From the NCBI RefSeq assembly GCF_034555375.1, contig NZ_CP140706.1, positions 3,773,001 through 3,837,000 on the forward strand: a stretch of DNA of 64,000 bases, in the 5' to 3' direction. The translations under genes were made by a program, and so were the position numbers. Below the pieces are notes generated by a model. It was not told where the DNA came from. It searched no databases and saw only the letters and a program-made list of their open reading frames with translations. This DNA comes from Pseudomonas sp. B33.4. GTDB lineage: Bacteria; Pseudomonadota; Gammaproteobacteria; Pseudomonadales; Pseudomonadaceae. Positions 36,564-44,837 of the stretch are shown in pieces; the stretch's first letter is position 1, and every line of letters begins with the position of its first letter.

Positions 36564-37613
36564 ATGCTTGTACAAGCCTACGGCGCCCACGCTGGCGACA
36601 AACCCCTGGAGCCGATGCAGATCAAGCGTCGCGCGCCGGCCGCCCATGGTGTGCAGATCGACATCGCGTTCTGTGGCATCTGCCATTCCGACCTGCACCA
36701 GGTGCGCGCCGAATGGGCCGGTACACAATTTCCTTGCGTACCGGGGCATGAAATCGTTGGCCGCGTTTCGGCCGTTGGCGCCCATGTTTCGGACTACAAA
36801 ATCGGTGATCTGGTCGGTGTCGGTTGCATTGTCGACAGCTGCAAACATTGCGATGACTGCGAAAGCGGTCTGGAAAACTACTGCGACGGCATGATCGGCA
36901 CCTACAACTTCCCGACTCCGGACGCACCCGGCTGGACGCTGGGCGGCTATTCGCAAAACATCGTCGTGCATGAACGCTACGTGCTGCGCATCCGCCACCC
37001 CGAAGCGCAACTGGCCGCCGTCGCGCCGCTGTTGTGTGCCGGCATCACCACCTACTCGCCACTGCGTCAGTGGAACGCCGGGCCGGGCAAGAAAGTCGGC
37101 GTGGTCGGCATCGGCGGCCTTGGCCACATGGGCATCAAACTGGCCCATGCTCTGGGCGCGCACGTTGTTGCGTTCACCACCTCTGAATCCAAGCGTGAAG
37201 CGGCCAAGGCGCTGGGTGCCGATGAGGTTGTGGTGTCGCGCAATGCCGAAGAAATGGCCGCGCACGCCAAGAGTTTCGACCTGATCCTCAACACCGTCGC
37301 GGCGCCGCACGATCTCGATGCTTTCCTCGTGCTGCTCAAGCGCGATGGTGCATTGACGCTGGTCGGCGCGCCGGCCACCTCGCATCCTTCGCCGAACGTG
37401 TTCAACCTGATCATGAAGCGCCGCACGATTGCCGGTTCGATGATCGGCGGCATTGCGGAAACTCAGGAGATGCTCGACTTCTGCGCCGAACACGGCATCG
37501 TCTCCGACATCGAACTGATCCGCGCCGACCAGATCAACGAGTCCTACGAGCGCATGCTCAAGGGTGACGTGAAATATCGCTTTGTGATCGACAACGCGAC
37601 GTTGGCGGGCTAA
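36564..37613 (+). CDS. NAD(P)-dependent zinc alcohol/aldehyde reductase (YahK type)
   Basis: A 349-residue zinc medium-chain dehydrogenase, the same length as E. coli YahK. Catalytic zinc ligands lie in CGICHSDLHQ and GHEIVG; the structural zinc cluster is CKHCDDCESGLENYC; the cofactor motif is GVVGIGGLGHMG. It probably reduces broad aldehydes with NADPH. Two ATGs are possible; 36564 is preferred because of a GAGGA site and the YahK-like N-terminus, while 36531 would add 11 residues. Confidence 0.9.
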   Translation: MLVQAYGAHAGDKPLEPMQIKRRAPAAHGVQIDIAFCGICHSDLHQVRAEWAGTQFPCVPGHEIVGRVSAVGAHVSDYKIGDLVGVGCIVDSCKHCDDCESGLENYCDGMIGTYNFPTPDAPGWTLGGYSQNIVVHERYVLRIRHPEAQLAAVAPLLCAGITTYSPLRQWNAGPGKKVGVVGIGGLGHMGIKLAHALGAHVVAFTTSESKREAAKALGADEVVVSRNAEEMAAHAKSFDLILNTVAAPHDLDAFLVLLKRDGALTLVGAPATSHPSPNVFNLIMKRRTIAGSMIGGIAETQEMLDFCAEHGIVSDIELIRADQINESYERMLKGDVKYRFVIDNATLAG

Positions 37614-37620
37614 ACGCAAA

Positions 37621-37654
37621 CGGCTGATTGGCACAAGGTGTTGCCAATCAGCCG
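37621..37654 (+). terminator. Long hairpin after the alcohol dehydrogenase gene
   Basis: CGGCTGATTGGCA and TGCCAATCAGCCG form a perfect 13-bp stem 8 bases after the stop. No T run follows, so termination efficiency is uncertain. Confidence 0.55.
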
Positions 37655-37736
37655 TTGAATTCCGTCGCCGGGATTTGACAGGCCCGGCGATGCTCGCCAG
37701 AGTCGCACCCCTTTGCCTGCCATCGAGGGGTTGCCG

Positions 37737-38432
37737 TTGAACGAACAGACATTGTCCATGCGCCTTGAGCGCGTGGCTGCACACGTGCCGGCCGGCGCGC
37801 GGCTGGCCGATATCGGCTCGGATCACGGCTATCTGCCGGTGGCGCTGATGCGCCGTGGCCTGATCGCAGCGGCCGTGGCGGTTGAAGTCGCGTCGACGCC
37901 GTTCCACGCGGCCGCACGCACCGTGCGCGAGAATGATCTGCAGCAGCACATCAGCGTGCGCCTGGCTGATGGTCTGGCTGCCATCGAGTCTGACGACGGG
38001 ATTACCGCCATCACGATCTGCGGCATGGGCGGTGAAACCATCCGCGACATCCTCGACAGCGGCAAAGCCCGTTTGAGCGGCAAAGAACGCCTGATTCTGC
38101 AACCCAATGGCGGCGAACAACCGCTGCGTCTATGGCTGATGGAAAACGGCTACCGCATCCTCAGCGAAGAACTGCTGCGGGAAAACCGTTTCCACTATGA
38201 AATCATCGTTGCCGAGCGCGCCGAACCGATGACTTATTCCGCCAGGGAGCTGTACTTCGGCCCCTTGCACCTGCAGACCCGCAGCCCCGAGTTTCTGATC
38301 AAGTGGCAACACAAACTTCACCATAAGCAGAAGACACTCAGCCAGCTCGCCCATGCGCAGCAGGGTTTACCGGATGGAAAGGTGCAAGACCTGACGCAAC
38401 AGACACGCTGGATTAGCGAACTGCTGGCCTGA
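37737..38432 (+). CDS. trmK: tRNA (adenine(22)-N1)-methyltransferase
   Basis: A 231-residue SAM methyltransferase of the TrmK (COG2384) family, with RLADIGSDHGYLPVALM as the SAM-binding motif and LQPNGGEQPLRLWL later. It should methylate A22 of tRNA. I chose a TTG start at 37737 because GAGGGG lies six bases upstream; the next ATG (37758) lacks a ribosome site and would cut the conserved NEQTLSMRLER. Confidence 0.88.
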   Translation: MNEQTLSMRLERVAAHVPAGARLADIGSDHGYLPVALMRRGLIAAAVAVEVASTPFHAAARTVRENDLQQHISVRLADGLAAIESDDGITAITICGMGGETIRDILDSGKARLSGKERLILQPNGGEQPLRLWLMENGYRILSEELLRENRFHYEIIVAERAEPMTYSARELYFGPLHLQTRSPEFLIKWQHKLHHKQKTLSQLAHAQQGLPDGKVQDLTQQTRWISELLA

Positions 38433-38590
38433 GCGCTGGCGTTTCGCCGGAAAGGCGCGCGCCCTCATTTGATACACCGCATCACAAATGATGTACATCA
38501 AACCCCATTTATCAACTCCAGCCCTCCTCTTAAAGTTCTCTCCAACAGCCGCCCGTCACTCCGACGGGCCAGCGACTGGAGATACCCCAA

Positions 38591-38806
38591 ATGCCTTTCA
38601 TCAGCGTACGCATCACCCGTGACGGCGTGACCCGGGAACAGAAAGCCCAGGTCATCAAGGAAATCACCGAAACGATGGAGCGGGTGCTGCACAAGGATCC
38701 GAAACTCACCCACATCGTGATCGAAGAAGTCGACACCGATAACTGGGGTTATGCCGGCAGCACCACCACCGAATATCGCCAGCAGTTAGCGGATTCGCAG
38801 TCGTGA
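38591..38806 (+). CDS. 4-Oxalocrotonate tautomerase-family enzyme
   Basis: A 71-residue protein with Pro directly after the initiator Met (MPFISVRITRDGVTREQK), the catalytic amino-terminal Pro of this family. Substrate unknown. GGAGAT precedes the ATG. Its stop overlaps the GTG start of the next gene, so the two are coupled. Confidence 0.92.
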   Translation: MPFISVRITRDGVTREQKAQVIKEITETMERVLHKDPKLTHIVIEEVDTDNWGYAGSTTTEYRQQLADSQS

Positions 38807-39459
38807 GCCGTACCGTGAAAATCGACTTCGTCTCGGATGTCGTTTGCCCCTGGTGCGCGTTGGGCGTCACTGCGCTGGAGCAAGCGATCCAGAATCTGGC
38901 GGGCGAAGTCGACGTGGAGTTGACTTACAAACCGTTCGAACTGAACCCGGACATGCCCGCCGAAGGTGAGCACGCCATCGAGCACATGACGCGCAAATAC
39001 GGGCGCAGCGCCGAGCAAGTGGCGGATCGCAACGCGATGATCATCGAGCGCGGCGAGCAGATCGGTTTCCACTTCGATCTTGAAAAGCGCAGCCATTTTC
39101 ACAACACCTTCGATGCTCATCGACTGCTGTTCTGGGCCGCCACACAAGGACGTCAGCGTGAGCTGAAGCAAGCCTTGCTCAAGGCCTACTTCAGCGACGG
39201 CGAAAACCCGAATGACCACGCCACGCTGGTGACACTGGCAGGCGCAGTCGGGCTCGACAGTCAGCGTGCGCAAGAGGTGCTGGCCAACGCGGAGTTCAGC
39301 CAACCAGTGCGCGAACTTGAACGGTTTTACCAGCAGCGCGGTATCGACTCGGTTCCGGCCATGGTCCTCGATGACAAACAGATCATCCCCGGTTCCCAGT
39401 CCGTCGCTTATTACCAGCAAGCGTTACGTCAGGCAGCACAGGTTGCGGCTCACGCCTGA
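38803..39459 (+). CDS. DsbA-family oxidoreductase, FrnE type
   Basis: A 218-residue thioredoxin-fold protein with the active-site CPWC (VSDVVCPWCALGVTALEQA) and no signal peptide, so cytoplasmic as in the FrnE/2-hydroxychromene isomerase group. The GTG start overlaps the tautomerase stop. It may act as a protein disulfide isomerase or on polyketide or aromatic substrates; context with a tautomerase and SDR favours small-molecule or redox chemistry. Confidence 0.9.
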   Translation: MSRTVKIDFVSDVVCPWCALGVTALEQAIQNLAGEVDVELTYKPFELNPDMPAEGEHAIEHMTRKYGRSAEQVADRNAMIIERGEQIGFHFDLEKRSHFHNTFDAHRLLFWAATQGRQRELKQALLKAYFSDGENPNDHATLVTLAGAVGLDSQRAQEVLANAEFSQPVRELERFYQQRGIDSVPAMVLDDKQIIPGSQSVAYYQQALRQAAQVAAHA

Positions 39460-39508
39460 CCTGCGAAATCCATTTATTCAAACCATCCAGATTGCATGAG
39501 GAAACATC

Positions 39509-40219
39509 ATGAACACGTCCAAGAAAGTTGTAGTGATCACTGGCGCCTCGCAAGGCATTGGTGCAGGCCTGGTCAAGGGATTCCGTGAGCGCGGCTATCA
39601 GGTTGTCGCGACCTCGCGTTCGATCAAGCCTTCCACTGACCCGGACATTCTCGCCGTCGCCGGTGACATTGCCGACCCGCAAACCGCCGAACGGGTGATC
39701 CGCGAAGCCGTTGCACGTTTCGGTCGTATCGACACGCTGGTGAACAACGCCGGGATATTCGTCGCCAAACCCTTCACCGAATACAGCAAGGAAGACTACG
39801 CACAGGTCGTGGCGACCAACATGAGCGGCTTCTTCCACATCTCGCAATTGGCCATCGCCGAAATGGAGAAAAACGCCAGCGGCCACATCGTCAGCGTCAC
39901 CACCAGTCTGGTCGACCACGCGATTGACGGCGTGCCGTCGGTGCTCGCTTCGCTGACCAAAGGTGGCATCAATGCAGCGACCAAATCCCTGGCCATCGAG
40001 TACGCCAAGCGCGGTATTCGGGTCAACGCGGTGTCGCCCGGCATTATCAAGACACCGATGCACGGCGAAGAATCCCATGCCGCCCTCGGTAGCCTGCATC
40101 CGGTTGGTCATATGGGCGAAATCGACGACATCGTGCAAGCGATCCTCTATCTGGACAGCGCGAACTTCGTCACCGGCGAAATCCTCCACGTTGACGGTGG
40201 GCAAAGCGCTGGCCATTGA
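39509..40219 (+). CDS. SDR-family protein with altered catalytic motif
   Basis: A 236-residue SDR with ITGASQGIGAGLVKGFRERG and NNAGIFVAKPF. In the place of the usual Y-x3-K the sequence is VLASLTKGGINAA, so the catalytic Tyr is replaced by Ala while Lys remains. It may use another base or have a binding role. It follows the FrnE-type gene after 49 bases and precedes a LysR gene, and a GAGGAAAC site lies upstream. Confidence 0.88.
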   Translation: MNTSKKVVVITGASQGIGAGLVKGFRERGYQVVATSRSIKPSTDPDILAVAGDIADPQTAERVIREAVARFGRIDTLVNNAGIFVAKPFTEYSKEDYAQVVATNMSGFFHISQLAIAEMEKNASGHIVSVTTSLVDHAIDGVPSVLASLTKGGINAATKSLAIEYAKRGIRVNAVSPGIIKTPMHGEESHAALGSLHPVGHMGEIDDIVQAILYLDSANFVTGEILHVDGGQSAGH

Positions 40220-40312
40220 TACCTCGCCACAGCACTGCCGGTGTGTACCGGCGGTGCCGCTTCATGAGATAAGCCTGAGAATGAACCGTCAGTTGATCCT
40301 CGGTGTACTCAC

Positions 40313-41236
40313 ATGAAGCGCCACTTTGAAGACTTGCAGTTAGGCAGCATCGAACTCTTTTGCCTCGCCGCTGAAGCCGGCAGTTTCACCGCCGCCGCGC
40401 AGCTTGCCGGTGTAACGCCGGCCGCCGTGAGCCGGTCGATTCTGCGCCTCGAAAAAAGATTGGGTTCACGCTTGTTTGCCCGCACCACGCGCAGCATTCG
40501 CCTGACCGAGGCTGGCAGAAACTTTTTCGTCCAGTGCAGCCAGGCCCTGACCCAACTGGTCGAAGCGCAACAGGAAGTCATGGGCGCGCAGACATCACCG
40601 TCTGGTCAGTTACGCATCAGCCTGCCCACCACTTACGGACATCACCGCATCCTGCCGCTACTGCCAAAGTTTCGCGCGCTGTATCCCGACGTCACCGTCG
40701 ACATTCACTTGGGTAACCGCAATATCGACTTCGTCGGCGAAGGCTACGATCTGGCGATCCGCGTCCGTGCCCAACCGGATTCGACCATGGTTGCGCGGCT
40801 GCTGGAGGATGCAAAACTGGTGGTGGTCGCCTCCGCCGAGTACCTGAAAAAGGCTGGCACACCGCAGACGCTGGAAGACCTGGTGCAACACGAATGCATT
40901 CAGTTCGAACTGCCGAGCAGCGGGCGGCGGATCTCTTGGCTGTTCCAGGAAAACGGTCAGGACCGTGAAGTGATTTCCGACGGCGGCTACTCCTGTTCCG
41001 ATGACGTGCTTGGCGGCGTCACTCTGGCCAAGCATGGTGCCGGGGTCTTTCAGACCTATAAATTTATTGTCGAAAAGGAGCTGGCGGACGGCAGCCTTGT
41101 CGAGGTTCTTCAACCGTACACCGGGCGCTCGCGACCTTACACCTTGCTCTACCCGCACGGCCGGTATGTGCCGCAAAGGGTGCGGGCATTTGTTGATTTT
41201 CTGTTGGAGTTTCGTGATGAGTGGGCGCAGGTTTAG
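40313..41236 (+). CDS. LysR-family transcriptional regulator
   Basis: A 307-residue LysR protein: winged HTH in the first 65 residues (FTAAAQLAGVTPAAVSRSILRLEKRLG) and an effector-binding domain. It follows the tautomerase-FrnE-SDR genes on the same strand and may regulate them. Upstream (40220-40312) is a short GC-rich gap. Confidence 0.92.
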   Translation: MKRHFEDLQLGSIELFCLAAEAGSFTAAAQLAGVTPAAVSRSILRLEKRLGSRLFARTTRSIRLTEAGRNFFVQCSQALTQLVEAQQEVMGAQTSPSGQLRISLPTTYGHHRILPLLPKFRALYPDVTVDIHLGNRNIDFVGEGYDLAIRVRAQPDSTMVARLLEDAKLVVVASAEYLKKAGTPQTLEDLVQHECIQFELPSSGRRISWLFQENGQDREVISDGGYSCSDDVLGGVTLAKHGAGVFQTYKFIVEKELADGSLVEVLQPYTGRSRPYTLLYPHGRYVPQRVRAFVDFLLEFRDEWAQV

Positions 41237-41248
41237 CGCTGAACAAGA

Positions 41249-41290
41249 GATAAATCGGTTGAAAGGCGTTTCACCATAAAACGGAACAGG
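41249..41290. other. Isolated copy of the isochorismatase promoter motif
   Basis: GATAAATCGGTTGAAAGGCG followed by TTTCACC recurs, with small changes, at 43185 and 58534 upstream of the two isochorismatase genes. Here no such gene is adjacent. Confidence 0.55.
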
Positions 41291-41379
41291 ACATTGTTCG
41301 CGCTGACAGCCGGGCGCTGCTGGAAAATTTACAGGGCTGGCGCCATGCTATGCTTCGAAAGAGAAAACGAGGGTTTCAA

Positions 41380-41673
41380 ATGACCAGTCCAGCCACTGGT
41401 GGCGTTGCGAGCGAAGTCCGCAAACTCGCCCAAAAACATAAGATTACCGCTGAGCGTGACAGCATGAGCTGCATGGCTGCGACCATTACTCGCCTGGCAG
41501 GTGATGCTGTCGAGCTGGACGGTATTGAGCAGTTGCTCGTCAATCTCAAGCGTAAAGGTGTACTGAACAAAGCAGAAATCATGGCCCTGCAAGGACGCTA
41601 TCTCCAAGAAAAGAGGCGTTGCAAGAGGCAGCTTAGCGCAGACTTTCGACCCCTTCGGCGATTTCGAGACTGA
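41380..41673 (+). CDS. Probable antitoxin partner of the Fic protein (3' end altered)
   Basis: A reading frame of 97 residues directly upstream of the Fic relic, with helical, charged sequence (SEVRKLAQKHKITAERDSM; NKAEIMALQGRYLQEK). Small antitoxins commonly precede or overlap fic genes. The last part (from about residue 80) reads into the Fic region in another frame and does not look like protein; a one-base deletion near 41610 would restore KEALQEAA and a stop at 41637, so the native antitoxin may be about 85 residues. The start could also be 41350. Confidence 0.5.
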   Translation: MTSPATGGVASEVRKLAQKHKITAERDSMSCMAATITRLAGDAVELDGIEQLLVNLKRKGVLNKAEIMALQGRYLQEKRRCKRQLSADFRPLRRFRD

Positions 41674-42375
41674 AGGTTATCTTCAAAACTCGCTCAAACT
41701 GAAGGACCCTCTTGAGGTCAAAGAGTCCGAGCATCTCGCCTTCGAAGCCAGTATCGAAGATGCCCTTGCCTATCTCGCCAAGAAGAAAACCATCGACTAC
41801 AAAGCTGTCCTGAAGACCCACGAAGTACTGTTCTCCGTTTTTTATCCCTGGGCAGGGAAAGACAGGAATGAACTGGTCCCCCATCTCGGGTTTTCAAGAG
41901 ATCGAAAGATGATCCGCATCACACGATATTTGAACGTCCAGACCTGATTAAAAGGTCCGTCGAATACGCCTTTGAACTCGCAGCAAACAAAAAACGCTTT
42001 CGTGAGCGCCCCGGCGAAGTAATGGGCCAGTTGGCGTCCGCCCACCCGTTTCTGGATGGCAATGGCCGCACAATCCTGCTCATCTACATGGAGTTGTGCT
42101 ATCGGACCCGCTTCGCCATCGACTGGTCAAAAACCAACAAAGACGACTACCTGCGAGCACTCGCCGACGAAATACGAGACCCTTTCACAGGCCATCTGGA
42201 TGGTTATCTGGCCCCCTTCGTCATTGATATTTCCAGCCGCGACGAATGGCTCGCAATGATTGGCGGGATAAAGGGTCTGGATGGGTTGGACAAGGAAGGG
42301 ATCATCTATAAGAGCCTGGATGATCCCGAGGTTCAGCGACTTTATAAAGCGTATCGAGCAATGCCGCTTGAATGA
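41612..42375 (+). pseudogene. Fic-domain toxin, frameshifted
   Basis: The two parts are in different frames. Frame 2 to a stop at 41947 gives AQTFDPFGDFETEGYLQNSL, DALAYLAKKKTIDY and LFSVFYPWAGKDRNELVPHL. Frame 1, from about 41900 to 42375, gives KDDPHHTIFERPDLIKRSVE and the active-site motif HPFLDGNGRT. A single lost base near 41900 (between SRG and SKDD in the expected order) explains the break, and no start codon is visible in frame 2. Fic enzymes transfer AMP from ATP to Ser, Thr or Tyr of target proteins. The active site is intact, so the loss is recent or a sequencing error. Confidence 0.8.
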
Positions 42376-42430
42376 TCGACGCGTCCGGTAGCGTCGCTTT
42401 TGAAATCCACGTTCTGACTTCAAAATGAGC

Positions 42431-42459
42431 AAAAGCCTGCTTTTCAGGGCAGGCTTTTT
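42431..42459. terminator. Bidirectional terminator between Fic relic and isochorismatase gene
   Basis: AAAAGCCTGC and GCAGGCTTTTT form the stem around TTTTCAGG; A and T runs on both sides allow use by either strand. A nearly identical hairpin follows the second isochorismatase copy at 57782. Confidence 0.85.
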
Positions 42460-42475
42460 GTTTGGGCGCGCAGGC

Positions 42476-43108
42476 TTACTTCTGCTGAGCCGTCAGCGCC
42501 GAGTAGCTGTTCATCAGGTTGCGATAGTTAGGAATCCGCTGCGACAGCAAGTTACCCAGCCCTTCAATATCGTTGCGCCAGTCGCGGTGCAGCTCACACG
42601 CCACCGAGAACCAGTTCATCATCTGCGCACCGGCCTGAGTCATACGACTCCACGCGGCTTGTTGCACGGTGGTGTTGAAGGTGCCGGACGCATCGGTCAC
42701 CACAAACACCTCAAACCCTTCCGCCAGCGCCGACAAGGTCGGGAACGCTACGCAGACATCCGTGACCACACCGGCAATGATGATTTGCTTGCGACCGGTG
42801 GCTTTGATTGCCTTCACGAAGTCTTCATTGTCCCAAGCGTTGATCTGACCTGGGCGAGCGATGTACGGCGCATCCGGGAACATCTCTTTCAACTCTGGCA
42901 CCAACGGGCCGTTCGGGCCTTGTTCGAAACTGGTGGTGAGGATGGTCGGCAGTTCGAAGAACTTGGCCAGATCGGCCAGGGCCAAGACGTTGTTCTTGAA
43001 TTCGTTTGGCGAGAAGTCCTGCACCAGGGAAATCAGGCCGGTCTGGTGGTCGACCAGCAGCACGATGGCGTCGTCTTTGTTGAGGCGGTTGTAGGTTGGA
43101 GTGGTCAT
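42476..43108 (-). CDS. Isochorismatase-fold hydrolase (YcaC-like), copy 1
   Basis: A 210-residue cysteine hydrolase of the isochorismatase superfamily. The catalytic Asp is in LLVDHQTGL (residue 20) and the catalytic Cys in VVTDVCVAF (residue 119). YcaC-type members are orphan hydrolases of amide-like substrates. It is 208/210 identical in protein to the gene at 57825; the two differ as Lys49/Arg and Glu133/Asp. Upstream region and terminator are duplicated too. Confidence 0.92.
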   Translation of the reverse strand: MTTPTYNRLNKDDAIVLLVDHQTGLISLVQDFSPNEFKNNVLALADLAKFFELPTILTTSFEQGPNGPLVPELKEMFPDAPYIARPGQINAWDNEDFVKAIKATGRKQIIIAGVVTDVCVAFPTLSALAEGFEVFVVTDASGTFNTTVQQAAWSRMTQAGAQMMNWFSVACELHRDWRNDIEGLGNLLSQRIPNYRNLMNSYSALTAQQK

Positions 43109-43184
43109 GGTCTGTTTCCCTTTTGAGTTTTAGAAGTTGTTGTTGCGTTCAAGTTGGGTACAGATTACTGACGCACACGGACGG

Positions 43185-43231
43185 GATAAATCGGCTGGAA
43201 AGCGTTTCACCGTCAACTCAAAAGGGACAAT
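43185..43231. promoter_or_regulatory. Palindromic operator-like motif upstream of isochorismatase copy 1
   Basis: GATAAATCGGCTGGAAAGCG then TTTCACC, about 90 bases upstream of the start codon. In copy 2 the core is the perfect palindrome TGAAACGCGTTTCA. A regulator site is likely; the adjacent TetR gene or the LysR gene at 40313 are candidates. Confidence 0.5.
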
Positions 43232-43236
43232 ACCTA

Positions 43237-43833
43237 TCAACCACCCTCTGCTTCACTGTTGGCAGCAATCGACAATGAGGCGGTCATTTCAGCGTGGCAC
43301 ACCGCAAGTATTTCATCGGCCAGCGCTGAGTCATCCGGACAGGCACGCGACAGAATAATCGCGCCCACCGCCCGCACGAGCATGTCGATCATTTTCACTC
43401 TGCCCGCATCAGGCGCCGCGTCAGGCCCTGTCGGGTACTTGTCGCCAAGTGTCTGCAACGTGCGCTCGATGCCATCGGCAAACGCTGTTTTCACCTCGTC
43501 AGACTGGCGCGCGGCGTCGCCGCACAAAGCGGCCATGGTGCAACCGCTGCCCCGCTCGTCTCGATGTTCTTTCGACACATAAGCATCGATGAAGCCTTGA
43601 ACATCGACCATTTCGGCACTGGCCAACGAGCGCGCAAGGCTGTTGGCTGAGGCTTCGGACATCAGGTCGGCCTTCGAACCGAAATGTTTGTAGAAGCCGC
43701 CGTGGGTAAATCCGGCTGCCGCCATGAGGTCCGCGACGCCGACACCGTCAAAACCTCGCTCACGAAACAGCACCGAGGCGGTCTCGACGATGTGCTCGCG
43801 GTTCGCCTGTGCCTGGGCTTTGGTGACTCTCAC
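43237..43833 (-). CDS. TetR-family regulator
   Basis: A 198-residue TetR protein with N-terminal HTH (ASVLFRERGFDGVGVADLMAAAGFTHGGFYKHF) written here only by its key part GFTHGGFYKHF, and a C-terminal helical ligand domain. I chose a GTG at 43833 because GGAGG lies eight bases before it; an open frame extends 20 residues upstream without support. It is divergent from the SDR-hydrolase-quinone reductase genes that follow at 44050 and probably represses them. Confidence 0.88.
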   Translation of the reverse strand: MRVTKAQAQANREHIVETASVLFRERGFDGVGVADLMAAAGFTHGGFYKHFGSKADLMSEASANSLARSLASAEMVDVQGFIDAYVSKEHRDERGSGCTMAALCGDAARQSDEVKTAFADGIERTLQTLGDKYPTGPDAAPDAGRVKMIDMLVRAVGAIILSRACPDDSALADEILAVCHAEMTASLSIAANSEAEGG

Positions 43834-44049
43834 GTGCAATACCTCCGCTGAAAAATCATGCGCCGATGATACATAGATGTCAGCCATAATCAAAACCGTT
43901 GACAGTTTAGATTTCGATCATCATCCTAAATGCAGTGGTTACGGCTGCACACACAGACACCAAGCGCTGTTGCTCAGTAGGTCGAACTCCGCCGTAATTT
44001 CTGCCTCATGCATCAACCCTAATCGATTTTTTGAAAAAGAGATGATCCC

Positions 44050-44832
44050 ATGACTACCCGCCCTGCTGTTCTCATCACTGGCGCCTCTACCGGCATCGGC
44101 GCAGTTTACGCCGAACGCTTCGCTCAACGCGGGCACGATCTGGTGCTGGTCGCCCGCGATCTCGAGCGCTTGGAAACACTCGCCGCGAAACTGCGCAGCG
44201 AACACAGCGTCGCCGTGGATGTGCTTCAGGCCGACCTGACCCAACTCAAAGACCTGACCACTGTCGAAACGCGCCTGCGCGACGATGCGCGTATTGGCAT
44301 CCTCGTCAATAACGCCGGAGCTGCGCAGTCCGGCAACTTCATCGAGCAGAGCACCGACAAAGTGGCCAATCTGGTTGCACTCAACACCACGGCACTGGTG
44401 CGGCTCGCCAGTGCCATCGCTCCCCGTCTGGCGAACGCCGGCAACGGCGCGATTATCAACATCGGCTCGGTGGTCGGTCTGGCCCCGGAGTTCGGCATGT
44501 CGGTGTACGGCGCGACCAAGGCGTTTGTCCTGTTCCTGTCTCAGGGGTTGAGCCTGGAACTGTCGCCACTCGGTGTCTACGTGCAAGCCGTGCTGCCGGC
44601 GGCTACCCGCACGGAAATCTGGGATCGCGCGGGCATCGACATCAACACCTTGAGCGAGATCATGGAAGTCACCGATCTGGTCGATGCGGCGCTGGTCGGT
44701 TTCGATCGTCGCGAACCGGTGACCATTCCGCCGCTGCATGAAGGTGAGCGCTGGGACGCCTTGCAGACCGCGCGGCAGGGTCTGTTGGCGCAGATCCGCC
44801 AGTCGGCAGTCGCCCAGCGCTATCTGGCGTGA
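44050..44832 (+). CDS. Short-chain dehydrogenase/reductase
   Basis: A 260-residue SDR of the DltE-like group: LITGASTGIGAVYAERFAQRG, NNAGAAQSGNFIE and YGATKAFVLFL. Substrate unknown. It is the first gene of a rightward set whose next gene starts inside its stop region, and is divergent from the TetR gene. Confidence 0.9.
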   Translation: MTTRPAVLITGASTGIGAVYAERFAQRGHDLVLVARDLERLETLAAKLRSEHSVAVDVLQADLTQLKDLTTVETRLRDDARIGILVNNAGAAQSGNFIEQSTDKVANLVALNTTALVRLASAIAPRLANAGNGAIINIGSVVGLAPEFGMSVYGATKAFVLFLSQGLSLELSPLGVYVQAVLPAATRTEIWDRAGIDINTLSEIMEVTDLVDAALVGFDRREPVTIPPLHEGERWDALQTARQGLLAQIRQSAVAQRYLA

Positions 44833-44837
44833 GACCG

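Noticed and set aside
36405..38120. A 571-codon open frame on the minus strand opposite the alcohol dehydrogenase and trmK genes
   Set aside because: The plus-strand genes have clear zinc and SAM motifs; the antisense frame has none and spans two genes.
38461..38515. TTTGAT...ATCAAA dyad upstream of the tautomerase gene as an ANR/FNR box
   Set aside because: The half-sites TTGAT and ATCAA are much farther apart than the four bases required.
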